A stretch of 62,595 bases of DNA from Chara braunii (Eukaryota > Streptophyta > Charophyceae > Charales > Characeae). Of the stretch, positions 52,403-62,595 are shown piece by piece; position 1 is the first letter of the stretch, and each line of letters opens with the position of its first letter. A model generated the notes under the pieces. The model saw only the letters and a program-made list of their open reading frames with translations, was not told the DNA's origin and did not search any database. The DNA lies in assembly GCA_003427395.1 (NCBI GenBank), contig BFEA01000513.1:761936-824530 (forward strand), given 5' to 3'. Position numbers and translations under genes: made by a program.

Positions 52403-53974
52403 CCGATGGTTGATTGCAGACAGACAGGTGGCTACGGCGATGACCACAGAAGGTCCCGATGGCAGTAGAGCAGCGGCAGCCGCAGGAATAGTGAATCTTA
52501 AATCAACGAACGATCCCGATCACACACGACCTATCGCGCTTTGTACTCTGTACAAAAGCCTTCCCCCCCCCTGTCTCCCCCCTCCTCAGCCCTCTGTACA
52601 AACGCCTCCTTCCCTTCAGTCTCCTCCCTCACCTGTAGAAAAGCCGTCACACAGTTGGGAACAGTTCGTAGGCGATCTGTTCTGTTACGAGAGAGCTCAT
52701 GAAGAACACAGCAGGTAAGCCTCCTCCCTCCTCAGTCTCCCCCCCTAATCTAACCTATTGCTAAGGTCAGATTAGCGCTGCGCAGCACAGACCAAGAAGA
52801 AAAGCAAGAAGACCGTCGTCCGCCATTACCCCACTCCTTGTTTGCCTCCTCCTTCTTCTCCTTCTTCTTCTTCTACTTTTCTTCTTCTTCTTCTTCTCTA
52901 CTTAACTCCTTTCCTCATCCTCTTGGATCCAGCTAACCGACCGCGCGACGCCGAGATGGCAGGTAACCGACTGCGCAACATACCTGGACCCGTCCCTGGC
53001 AGCAGCAGCACCACCACCGTCAGTTCTCAGGATACGGGTGCGTCGTGCAAGCAAACGAGGAACGATCCGCAACTGCCGCACACGTCGCACAAGGACACGG
53101 GATCGGCAACACCCTGCATACACGCTCCAGGCGCCGCACACGTCGCACAAGGGCTGCGATCTATCAAAAGCTTCAAGCCCTCTCTAACGATGTCGCCAAC
53201 ATTTTTCGGCGTGTGCGCGAACGAACACCGCCGATCGCCCTTCCTTTAGTATCCTCCGCCTTACGCGCTGCACGTGCGGCGCGCCCATTCGATCCAATTG
53301 ATTTCCCATAATACCGCTCCCCACTTTTCGTCCGCTAATGACGACTGACGATCTGAAACAGATCTCTTTTAAGACTATATAAGGCATGCATAATACAACA
53401 ATAGCAAGCCACGTCATCCGATAAAGCTGTGTCGTCGATCTAATCTGCGCGCCGGAATCACACCGCCCTGTGTTATTTCGTTCCACAACGCAATAGGACA
53501 ACAAAACAAGCAATAGGCGATAGAAATGCAGTCACACCGCCCGCATCTGAGAACATACTGTATAATAGTATTAGCATCTCGTAATAGAAGAGAGCTAGGG
53601 CGACAAACGCTCTCTTTTACTTCTCCTTCCCCTTAGTTCAGCAGGTAGGTAGGTGCAACGCAGAGACATCCCGCGGCCATCGTTCGATCACGTCAAGTCA
53701 CAAAGCTGACCGAAGACGTCATCGCTATTCCTCTTTGACACCCTCGCGAGCTGAGCGGCGACTTCCCGCCAATTCTTCCCCGCCACTGCCACCTGTTTCC
53801 CGCCACTGCTTTGCCGCCAACGCCTCCTCGATCCCGTTCTCGCTTCCCTTGCCTTCAGTTTCGGCGGAAATCGCGTCGTCAAGAAGACGGCGAGGCACAC
53901 GCAGACAGTATGACAGCACCCACTCCAGCCTGTCCATTGTCGCCGAACAACCTCGATCCCACGAACTCAGTCAT
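52403..53974. other. Intergenic region, no gene supported
   Basis: Pyrimidine-rich (CTTCTT run at 52848-52895). CGCACACGTCGCACAAGG repeats at 53078 and 53137. Frames up to 135 codons without domain. Confidence 0.45.
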
Positions 53975-54214
53975 CGTCCGTCGTCACGATCCGGCCCCCC
54001 TCCGCTTACAGAGCGTCAAACCAATAGAGACAACTCCATCTCCACAACAGAAAGGACTGCTTCTGCGTAGGATCCATGTCCAATTAGCCTTCTGCGTCCG
54101 TCGTCACGATCCGGCCTCCCTCCGCTTACACAGCGTCACACAAATAGAGAAAACTCCATCTCCACGACAGAAAGGACTGCTTCTGCATAGGATCCATGTC
54201 CAATCAGCCTTCTT
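53975..54214. repeat. 120-bp tandem duplication
   Basis: CGTCCGTCGTCACGATCCGG starts at 53975 and 54095. The 120-bp units share ACAACTCCATCTCCAC / AAAACTCCATCTCCAC and AGGATCCATGTCCAAT. The unit is a multiple of three, so the 166-codon plus-strand frame 53811-54311 passes through both, but nothing else argues for a gene. Confidence 0.9.
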
Positions 54215-55398
54215 CTGCAGATCCATCAATTCGATCATGTCCACCCGTCCCCTGCTCTCTTCTTCTTCTACGACGAGTCCGAGTGCCAAGTGTTCTCTTC
54301 TTCGTCTGTGAACCACAGCATGTGAATCTTCGTTTTCTAGGGCCAAGACCCACATGCTTTCGTGTAGAGTACGTGTGGCGGCGATCTTCGGTAACCACAC
54401 ATATGGACTCTCTCTCGTGGACAGTGGACGCTCCCCGTGAATGCTATGGTAATGCTATGGTAACGTCGGACAGGAATGTTTCCTATTGGTTCTCAAGAGC
54501 AAGGGGATAACAAACTGGGTGGTGTAGAGAACAACCGTGTTGCTTGCTTGGCAGTTCTCTACACATGTAATACCCCCTACGGCGGGCGGGGCATCAGGGG
54601 CAGCAGCTGCCTCGACGACAGAAATGTTCTTCTGCCATCGTTGCCTCCCCTCCAGCGGGTCCTATTTGCTAATGTTCAAGCAATAAGAAGACTCTGTTTC
54701 TGGGAGCTGACACTAACAATTAATCGATATAAGGTCCAGGACGCAGAATCCTTGTAGTAATCAACTTACACAGATGCTCTAATTAGATTCAAGCCCTCTC
54801 CACGGGAGGCAGCCGCATTTGAAACCTCTCGATCTTCCACGACGATTCCAAGATCCCCACGATCAATCGATACAGAAAACACACCAACCCACCCGCTGGC
54901 TATTGTCTGCTGGCGTCCTAGCACCCTCACCTCCCCTGCTTGTTGAACACACATTTCCCCTCCCTTTTTCCGTCCTCTGCCTCAACGATCGGTGCGGCGG
55001 TTCCTCTTCTCGCTGGCATTCTCCTCCTCAGGAATCCTCGCCCTCCGACCTACGGTGCACAGATTTTGGTACAGTGGGACACACCATCAAGGTCTGCAAT
55101 CAGAAGACAAAAAAAAACAGGAAGGAGGGAGGAGACGGGAAGAAGGGAGGGGACGTGAAGGAGGAAAGAGAGTTGTTTTTCCGACTTACAAGTTATGCAG
55201 CTTGCCTCTGACTCTCTGAGACCTAGTACTTAGCAAACCGAGCGAATGCGGTCGATAACTGCGGTCATATGCATCCACCACGTGGATCTGTGCGAGTACA
55301 TTAGACCTGTGGATGTGTGCCCTTGGAGCATCTCAACACCCTTCAGACTTAGTGTATATTAGGGAGAGAAGAGATTTGCCGCCAAGGAAAAGGAAGGA
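54215..55398. other. Intergenic region with possible knuckle relic
   Basis: The plus-strand frame 54819-55211 contains CTDFGTVGHTIKVC, a CCHC-like pattern with the second Cys replaced by Phe, followed by a lysine-rich run. This could be a relic of a retroelement gag/ORF1 or chance. No other domain. Family B-like GCGGTCATATGCATCC with GTGCGAGTACATTAGACC lies at 55260-55305. Confidence 0.4.
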
Positions 55399-55403
55399 GC
55401 AAC

Positions 55404-55494
<91 letters not shown>
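55399..55494. repeat. (AG)n microsatellite
   Basis: About 95 bp of nearly pure AG repeat. Confidence 0.98.
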
Positions 55495-55495
<1 letters not shown>

Positions 55496-55714
55496 AGCAG
55501 CAGTGGTTTTTCCCTGCTACGAAAAGATCCTGCAGCTTGTCCTCAGAGAGCGATTGCAGCACAGTCACGCACCCTTACGAGCTTCGCTTCAATCACCAGT
55601 CCTACCGAGGAAAAGCCGTAGTCCAATAATCAAACCAACAACATTGGCTGGTGCACCTTCGGCCGTTTACATTGGCCACGGTGTCTTTGCTTAGGATGTC
55701 TATAGGCGGCCCCT

Positions 55715-55716
<2 letters not shown>

Positions 55717-55750
<34 letters not shown>
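55717..55750. repeat. (CA)n microsatellite
   Basis: CACACACA run with one CGCA interruption. Confidence 0.95.
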
Positions 55751-55752
<2 letters not shown>

Positions 55753-55879
55753 TCTTGACAGGGCATAGAAAGCCAGGCTTTTTTCGGATCCGAGAGGGAA
55801 TCGCATAGAGGGATGGACATATAGCTGGCAGGGATAAAGGCAGAGAACACGAACCTTGACGGCAAGAACATGAAAAGAG

Positions 55880-55906
55880 AAAAGAGAGAGACAGAGAGAG
55901 AGAGAG

Positions 55907-55985
<79 letters not shown>
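55880..55985. repeat. (AG)n microsatellite, interrupted
   Basis: AG repeats with two CAG interruptions at the left, pure for about 75 bp at the right. Confidence 0.97.
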
Positions 55986-55989
<4 letters not shown>

Positions 55990-57286
55990 ACCTCAGACAG
56001 TTAGTTTCCACTCCATGACACTCCACCACCAACCTTCATCGCATCTCCCGCGTCAGCTTCGTAAGAGCACAGACAGATAGAAGTCTTGTAGGCGCTGTCA
56101 CATAACGGCAGCAGCACCGGCAGAGAATCAGCTCCATAACTAACAAGCAAAAACACCGCCCACCTACAACGATAACACGCTTCAGGGCATTCCTACGCTT
56201 GGAGATTTTCGACCGAATCTACACGTTTTAACTGTCAGATACATCCCACCGAACTCCTTGCGCTAGCATATCACCTCTGATTGTCGACGCACGCCGCCGA
56301 CCAATCCTTCCCAAGATGATAATAGACTCATCGACCACGAACGCACGCACGCACGCACGCAGTCGTCAGGACACGCACTCTTTGATCTCTCGATCGAGGG
56401 GCGCAAGAATCATCCGCTTAAAGCAAGCGAGAGAGAACAAGTCCCTACCCCTCCTGTCCAACGAGACACCACTTACTACCCCTCATGCTCCACGAATACA
56501 TTCATCCCTCCTCATCCCTCCCTCCCCTCCCCCCCTCTCTCCACGGCAACCCCTCGCAGCAGCGCCATTTCGGGTAGCTCTCCCAGAATTATTTTCCTTT
56601 TCCTTGTTCCTTGTCCTCGTCTAAACGAGGAAAAGGAGAGGGACTGGAAGAGTCTTTAGGTTGCACTCTGATAAGGAGTACAGGGATTTCTTCGATTACC
56701 GAGTAGCTCTCCCAGCAAGCCCTCGTGTTAATATACTACGCGCTAACAGCATCTGTGTGCACAGAGGGAAACAGAAGGAGCAGACGAGGATACGGAGAGA
56801 AACACTGAACTGTGGGAAGCATGCACCGTATGAAGCAATTTGTACGAAAACCTCTCAGTATCTGGTCCTATCTTACGACAAAATTAAGTCAACCCCTTTT
56901 CCTTTCCCGTAATTACCAAGTCAACCCCTGAGCAACAACATACAATGCTCACTCTCAGGGCCGGTCTGGAGAATCAGCCGGTCGGCAACGTGTGAAAGAT
57001 CAGGAATCAGCCAAGCCACGCTGTTCTGCCACTTGGCATTGGACACGAGACACACGTCGGAATCCTCCTTGAACCACAGGGACTAGCTTTGCCGACTGAA
57101 TTTGACCGTAATTGTGGCCCGATGCGTACAGAAGAACGTACTTTGTAGTGTGTGTGTGGGGGTGGGGGGGCAACACTTCAGAGAGAAGACGGTTTCCGTC
57201 GCTACTACCGCAGACTTTACTGTTGATTAGGCTTCTGACAGCAGGGAAGCCCCCCGACGCGCTGCCCTGCGTTCTTACGTGGGGAG
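55986..57286. other. Intergenic region with (ACGC)n
   Basis: ACGCACGCACGCACGCACGC near 56340-56361 and a GTGTGTGTGGGGGTGGGGGG run near 57148. No gene recognised. Confidence 0.45.
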
Positions 57287-57820
57287 ATGACAATCTGCGA
57301 CAGTGCCACGGTTCCAAACATTCCCAATGCCACGCCCAGCATCGTTTCCCCCTGCCGCTCCCTGCCGCTCCCTGCCGCAACCAAGGTTCAAACTAAGGCT
57401 TCAGAATCAATGGAAGTTGGTGCCCCCCCCTCTGCAACTAGCAACCGTGCACAGGCACGGACCGCAGACACATACAACGACTGCCGCCCAGCCACGTGTC
57501 AAAAGGCTGCAGGACTGCCCCCCAGCCACGTGTGTGGCTGGCTGATACTGGCCGCTACAGGTTGGACCCGATCCCAGTACGTCGATAGCTGGGCTGCGCT
57601 CTGCTCGACGACACTCCGGCAGGAGGACGACGTCGCCATTCTCATGCTACCTACCAACTACGAGCTAAGGACTGACGAACTACAACTACCCAACAACACT
57701 CCGTCTGTGCAAGAACTGTACAGCTCCCACTGCTTCGGGCAACTGAGCATGCCGTCTTGGTTGACCGTATGCATGAACAACAACCGCCGCATCGCCCGCT
57801 ACATTACAGCTAACTGCTGA
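57287..57820 (+). CDS. Hypothetical protein ORF (177 codons), doubtful
   Basis: One of the longer frames in the right part and not obviously made of repeats: low-complexity proline/alanine start, then a mixed sequence with CGWLILAATGWTRSQYVDSW and MPSWLTVCMNNNRRIARYIT. I recognise no domain, and no start context, splice signal or homology is available to me. A minus-strand frame overlaps it. It could equally be chance in a GC-rich stretch. Confidence 0.2.
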   Translation: MTICDSATVPNIPNATPSIVSPCRSLPLPAATKVQTKASESMEVGAPPSATSNRAQARTADTYNDCRPATCQKAAGLPPSHVCGWLILAATGWTRSQYVDSWAALCSTTLRQEDDVAILMLPTNYELRTDELQLPNNTPSVQELYSSHCFGQLSMPSWLTVCMNNNRRIARYITANC

Positions 57821-59175
57821 GGGCAGACTCGCCCGCCACATGGGGTTTTCCGTGACGTACCTAACCGTAGTTACGGCTACACGACGTCGAAGAAAGTCCT
57901 CCTGACGTGAGAAGTCATTGAAAATCGTGCTTCTTGTTGACGACAACACACGTCCGCGAGTCGTTCAACATCCAACGCTCCCCCCGCCCCATTCAACGCC
58001 CACCACACAGCCAACGCTCTCCTTCAGTCGATGATTGATTGGCCAATTACCGTCTACATTCGCTTTTTTCCTTCAGTCGGCGGCTACGCTTCGTTGAAGG
58101 AGCGAATGTATTACAGACCGTTGGCATGGCTCGGACAGCACACACGTCTACATTCGCTTCCGTGCTAGCTATATGCTGGGTTCGCTGGTCTGTCGCCTTT
58201 TTTCCACAAGAATCCCCAGCTGCACGTATACCTGTACTCAGCTCTCTCTTCTGCGCTGTCGATCATTCTCCATAATTTCCACACCCGTGTGTGTGTGTGT
58301 AGATATATCATAATATATGTATGCACTTCCAGATGACCTTCTTACCGTCCGTATCAACAGCGCATGACCGGTGATGTACTGCAGCAGCAGCAGCGAGATC
58401 CTCTACACGCTGACGCTGGCAGGTCGGGCACTCGGGCCTTCGTCCTACCGTAGTAGTAATGAAGTGGCTGTACCACGCCATGGCTACAATAGCCTGGCGG
58501 TTGATCGACAACCTGCTGTCGCACACTGTTAGAGAAGACTCGCACTGACTGAATCTGCTGCCGGTAGCGGCAGTCCCGGTACGTTCACGAATACTACACT
58601 CATACTAGACGTCGTAGTAGACGATACCAGTGGTCATCTGCCTTGTGTTCCTTCCTCATTTCTCCTGCAGTCGAACAAGCGCCTAGATAACGAAAACATC
58701 CTCGCTTCGGTGAGGTCTTCGGTAAGGTCTTCCGTGAGTAGCACGCGTTCTTCGACTCGAAGACAACAACGACGCCCCACACAACACTTGGAGTCGGAAA
58801 GACGGAACACAGGAGAAAGGAACACCCTGGTGAGCTGCGGGCGAACCCACAACGCTCACTCGGAGCTCCCTGGACTGATGCATGACCAGATTCGGTTCGG
58901 TTAAAAAAGTCCTATCTCACCGCCATAGTGTGGGTATCGTTTGCCAGAGGCGGGAGCCGAGCGATTCAAATTCTGCGCGGCCTTCAGCCGAAATTCGGCG
59001 CGACGGTGAATTCGACGGTGGCACAAACGTTGTGCAACGAAAGCACAGGCCGCACGAATGCACGTCATGTCAAGCATGCGTACCGTTGGGCGGCAAACAC
59101 AACACCTTCCATCGTTCGATTCGTCGGCCAATAGCCAACAGTTAGTAGCCAATTGTAGCCTGTAGCCAGTAGAAG
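57821..59175. other. Intergenic region, no gene seen
   Basis: Small foldback pieces, for example GTCTACATTCGCTTTTTTCC (58049) against AAGGAGCGAATGTA (58097). No coding sequence supported. Confidence 0.45.
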
Positions 59176-59250
59176 GACAATACAGAGTACAGAGAAGATT
59201 GCATGGTCCCTGCGCAACTATCACACGCACAAATCGAGATCGAGAAGAAA
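59176..59250 (+). pseudogene. Degenerate U6 snRNA fragment
   Basis: GGACAATACAGAGTACAGAG, AAGATTGCATGGTCCCTGCG, CAACTATCACACGCACAAAT and CGAGATCGAGAAGAAATG follow U6 order from the internal loop to near the 3' end, with small deletions and a duplication. The 5' domain is replaced and no A tail remains. Confidence 0.75.
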
Positions 59251-59412
59251 TGCTACCGCACGCAAATGAGAGCACTCGTCCTGTGACCGTCGTCCTACCT
59301 GTTTTCCGGGGCCGATGGGGTGGGGTATGGGGTATTCGTCACTTTCCGCGGTCCAGTACCAAGGGCTGCAGCCGGAACGATGAGACGATGGGGTACCGCT
59401 CAGGCGCACTCA

Positions 59413-59477
59413 TTCAAATCAAAAAAATCAAAAAAATCAAAAAATCAAAAAATCAAAAAATCAAAAAATCAAAAAAG
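59413..59477. repeat. (ATCAAAAA)n low-complexity repeat
   Basis: About eight units of ATCAAAAA/ATCAAAAAA. Confidence 0.95.
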
Positions 59478-60655
59478 AGAATACGGTATCACATGGCGGC
59501 AGTTAGCGATTTCGCGTGCGTGGACGAGTGGCATAAAAAAATGTCGTAAATTGAACGCGCTCCTTTCCTCTGCCGAAACACCCGCACTATATTGCAGTTG
59601 CAGGCGCGCTCTGGCGCGCCATCGCTGTTCGATGGCCCATCCGCCTGGGTGCGATATAAGAAACAGGGAAATAATTTTTGCCCAGATCTGCCACGTAGGC
59701 CAATGCGGCCGAACTAAGCGGCACTCTTTGAACGCACAGAGATGCGGCCGAACTGAGCGGTAGTACATTCTGAATGCACAGATCAGGAGCTCTAAGGCGA
59801 CTGTGCACACTCATGCGTGGACTTATTCCAAGTTGTTTGACTGTTGACTGGATGTGGCCGCGTTTCCAGGAATTCTTCATGGCTTTTGTCTTTTTTTTGG
59901 TGAATAATCGGTGAGGGGCCTATTAGTGGAGGTGATAAGATCATCCCCCACTAGGGGCCTCGCCACGGCACTCCCAAAACAGGGCATTTTCGGAAGTTAG
60001 ACCCCGGAAGAAGATGGCTCCAATCTATCAGTGGGGAGCTGCACCAGCTGGAAACCAGGTTCAGTGTCCCATTTAGAATGCAGGAGCAAATGATGAGTAA
60101 CTCTAAAAGATGAGCAGCATTGATTGCCCTCGCGCAAGGGGATTAACTGCTCATCAAGATCTGAGGATGGGTGTGCCTAGCCGCAGCTCCTTACACCTGA
60201 GGGCAAGGTTCCTACCTGCCCCTGCCACGTGGCAGAATCCCACAAACATCAGATATACACTACCCGCCTAGCACATGCCAGACTGGAGGTTTTCAAAAGA
60301 GTGCCCCCCGGAAATCAAAGTAATGAGAATTAGATCAGTTCAAGAGTGCCCAGACAAGATCAAATCAAATGAGAGCAGATGGAGTCCTACTTTTTTTTTC
60401 CTAGTAAAGAATTGTTTTTCATAAACTTAGCTGTATTCTTCCCGCGTTTCACCTTCACTACCTACCCACCACTACTCCTAATCCTGTACAGGGGACCCCT
60501 GCAAGCATACCTACCCATTGCAATCTGAGGAACACATCCTTACGCTAATCGGTGGTGGTCAGGGAGAAGGGTGGGCCCGCCGAAGGGGAGGTCTGGATAA
60601 CGCCAAGACCGAGCATCGTGCCAGCAGCAAAGAATTATAACAGAAATGGAAAACG
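59478..60655. other. Intergenic region, family A MITE end
   Basis: TAGGGGCCTCGCCACGGCAC at 59951-59970 is a family A left end preceded by TA, with no matching right end found. CAGCTGGAAACCAGGTTCAG at 60047 echoes the retroposed insert at 49290-49830. No gene. Confidence 0.5.
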
Positions 60656-60659
60656 GATG

Positions 60660-60662
60660 CAC

Positions 60663-60695
<33 letters not shown>

Positions 60696-60697
60696 CG
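60660..60697. repeat. (CAA)n microsatellite
   Basis: About 12 CAA units. The open frame across it gives a glutamine run and is not coding evidence. Confidence 0.95.
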
Positions 60698-61442
60698 AGG
60701 CTGGGGTCCTCACAATCCAAGCCGGGGCCGGCATCCCACCAAGTCACAAAATTCACCTTTCCAAAATGCCATGAAGCTCAAAGAAATGATAGAAACAGCA
60801 CCTACCTACCTACCACCTACCAGGCCTGGTGTGGTCTGCTAGAAAAAGAAACGTACGTACTGTATACAAATACAACATATGTGTGACGTACCAGCTTCTG
60901 TACCCAAACGATCTTCTGAAGCCCTAAGTTTTTATTGTTCCTACTCTTCGGATCGCTCTTAGGCTTTTGGGGTACCACTATTTTTGCTATCACCTTAATG
61001 CACGGAATCGCACGCCAACCAGGCCCTCTCACGTCTAAGACGATGTTTTTTCGGGACTTCTTTGTAATTTCTTTTGGACAATTCATGCATCTACGTAGGA
61101 ATTATGCGCGCCTTAGTGAGCGCGCTAGGAATTTTGCTAACTAGTTGGGAACTCCAGAAACTACGGGTGCTCCTCCCGATGATGTGTCCTTTCTTGCAAG
61201 TGGATGTTCCCGCACTCACCTTTGAAAGCTCTGTGATTTTCGGTAGGAAGATAGATTGACGTAGGATTTTCGCGTGCTCAATTTTTGTGCGTTGATATTG
61301 CTTTTGAAATTTCCAATCTTGAATTAGCTTTAGAACTAGGATGAATGAAACGTAATTGTTTCGGTGCCCTTTTCTTTTCTGCACCGGTGCCATGTATGCA
61401 AGCTTTCACCGCCTCCCTCTATGACCCATGCCATCTTCACCC
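60698..61442. other. Intergenic region, no gene seen
   Basis: No domain in any frame and no repeat matched elsewhere in the window. Confidence 0.4.
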
Positions 61443-61734
61443 TCTCTTCTTCGCGCCTTCTCTCTTTCACCCGTTATTGTTTATCATTCCCCCCCCTCTC
61501 TCTCTTCATGTTTCTCCGCTTGCCCTCTTGTTCGAATCTTGAACCTGCGTCACGCTACTCTCTGCGCTTTTTTTTTTCCCGCCTTCGACCCCACTCGGGA
61601 AAAAAAAAAGCGCAGAGAGTAGCGTGATGCAGGACCAAGATTCGAACAACAGGGCAAGCGGAGAAACATGAAGAGAGAGGGGGGGGGAATGATAAACAAT
61701 AACGGGTGAAAGAGAGAAGGCGCGAAGAAGAGAT
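61443..61734. repeat. Near-perfect 139-bp inverted repeat (hairpin)
   Basis: The left arm 61443-61581 (TCTCTTCTTCGCGCCTTCTC and onward to TTTTTTTTTCCCG) is matched by the reverse complement of 61596-61734 with only a handful of mismatches (for example GAACCTGCGTCAC against GGTCCTGCATCAC). The spacer is about 14 bp. A transcript would form a long double-stranded stem. It could be a recent foldback transposon, a small-RNA source or a snapback cloning/assembly artefact. Confidence 0.92.
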
Positions 61735-61792
61735 TGTGATCTTTCCAATAAAAATATTAGAAAAAAATGAAGAAAAAAAAAATAGACCATGG

Positions 61793-62260
61793 AATAAATG
61801 TCGCGCCGTTTCGTCACATTTTTTGAGTTTGCCACTCAACACGTGTGGGCCAACGGGAAAAGTACCCCGATTTCCGCGATTTTTCTCGCTCAGAAGGATG
61901 ACTCGACAACTTTGTAAATTGCAGGGCCTGTGGATTTTACCGTTGTCTTTACACTAAAAAATATTTTTTTTTTTAAATTTGACTAAGAAATAAATGTCGC
62001 GCCAATTCGTTCGGTATTCCATTTTTGCTGCTTTATCACATGTCCGCTAACAAAAAAAAGCACTCAAACTTCAACGATTTTTCACATCGAATACTATACT
62101 CCTGAAGTTCTGAAAATTGGAGGGTCCACAGATTTCGTCGTGATCTTTTTAGGAAAAATATTTTAAAATTTTTCAAAATTCATTTTAAATGCAAAATAAA
62201 TCACATGGGCAATTCGACACATTTTTCAATTTTGCCACTCCGTGATTTCCCCCCACTGTG
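61793..62260. repeat. Diverged about 200-bp tandem repeat
   Basis: ATAAATGTCGCGCCGTTTCG (61793) recurs as ATAAATGTCGCGCCAATTCG (61990) and as AATAAATCACATGGGCAATTCG (about 62196). Each is followed in order by CACATTTTTT/TTGCCACTC-type, CGATTTTTC, AAATTG-AGGG-C-GTGGATTT and AAAAATATTTT blocks. Old satellite-like array, AT-rich, non-coding. Confidence 0.8.
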
Positions 62261-62528
62261 CTACTGGTGGCCCTCATGGACCTGTGCTACTAGGCCCCCC
62301 CTAATTAGGATGGCGGGGCTAGTGGTGGCTTAAGTAAATTTGCGAGCTAGGGGGATTGCACCCTTTGATTATTGTTGATTCCATTCAAGTTATACAGTGA
62401 GCATCTCTAATGTGATTCCGTCATTTTTTTGTAACGTGGTCTATTGGTTGGTCAAGTGATTCTATAAAAGTTATGATATGAGCATTCCCTCTGTCGTAGC
62501 ATCTTTGTTTTTACCACTTTGTTAATTG

Positions 62529-62531
<3 letters not shown>
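62261..62531. other. Intergenic, nothing recognised
   Basis: No feature supported before the terminal microsatellite. Confidence 0.3.

Positions 62532-62595
<64 letters not shown>
62532..62595. repeat. (CT)n microsatellite at window end
   Basis: Pure CT to the end of the window, so its full length is not visible. Confidence 0.98.

Noticed and set aside
53811-54311. Plus-strand 166-codon gene
   Set aside because: Openness is helped by a 120-bp duplication. No domain, no splice or start evidence, and overlapping frames on both strands.
54819-55211. CCHC zinc-knuckle protein
   Set aside because: CTDFGTVGHTIKVC lacks the second Cys and no RT, protease or capsid motif lies nearby. At most a relic.
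1-62595. CRISPR arrays, prokaryotic operons, phage
   Set aside because: Tandem repeats have no regular spacers. Gene types, snRNA copies, splice-like signals and repeat content are eukaryotic.

Overview
This is a gene-poor, repeat-rich nuclear window from a eukaryote, most likely of the green lineage. The reasons are Ty3/gypsy retroelements with chromodomain-like tails, snRNA copies with plant-type U6/U2 sequence, tRNA-derived SINE-like heads, TA-flanked foldback MITEs, a TAA-flanked PIF/Harbinger-like MITE, very long CT/AG dinucleotide tracts and a C2H2 zinc-finger protein. A large streptophyte-alga genome (Chara-like) is my best guess, but that is recall, not proof. Nothing looks prokaryotic.

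Layout. About 0.7-36 kb is dominated by broken Ty3/gypsy elements. These are: a minus-strand protease/RT stub cut by a solo-like LTR (0.69-2.77 kb); a near complete but dead minus-strand chromovirus, 'element 1' (2.78-11.7 kb), whose RT is split by a 547-bp PIF/Harbinger-like MITE; a minus-strand integrase tail (18.8-19.5 kb); a plus-strand internally deleted 'element 2' with a 3' LTR (19.6-24.25 kb); a plus-strand integrase fragment split by another MITE (30.9-32.1 kb); a diverged LTR (34.66-35.76 kb); and a LINE reverse-transcriptase fragment (35.9-36.2 kb). The one convincing host protein gene is a minus-strand large exon with four C2H2 fingers (27.99-29.88 kb). The right part (about 40-62.6 kb) has a different texture: short foldback MITEs of two main families, tRNA-derived SINEs, U6 retrocopies, tandem repeats and simple repeats, with no convincing protein gene.

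Most interesting content. (1) A complete type III hammerhead self-cleaving ribozyme on the minus strand at 17752-17809, with the whole catalytic core and three perfect or near-perfect stems, plus a deleted relative at 438-467. This points to a retrozyme-like or other HHR-bearing retroelement. (2) Repeated retroposition of U6 snRNA: six copies, three with 14-16 bp target-site duplications and A-rich tails, one of them a U6-U2 chimera ending in a 20-nt poly(A). (3) A TGA codon conserved at the same place in gag of both Ty3 copies, directly before the CCHC zinc knuckle. (4) Two foldback MITE families whose ends repeatedly abut TA. (5) A 139-bp-arm near-perfect hairpin at 61.4-61.7 kb.

The genes do not form a pathway. 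The window reads as successive transposon insertions around one zinc-finger gene, with LINE-type machinery probably responsible for the U6 and SINE copies. Several gaps (N) are flanked by duplicated sequence and are best read as assembly joins.
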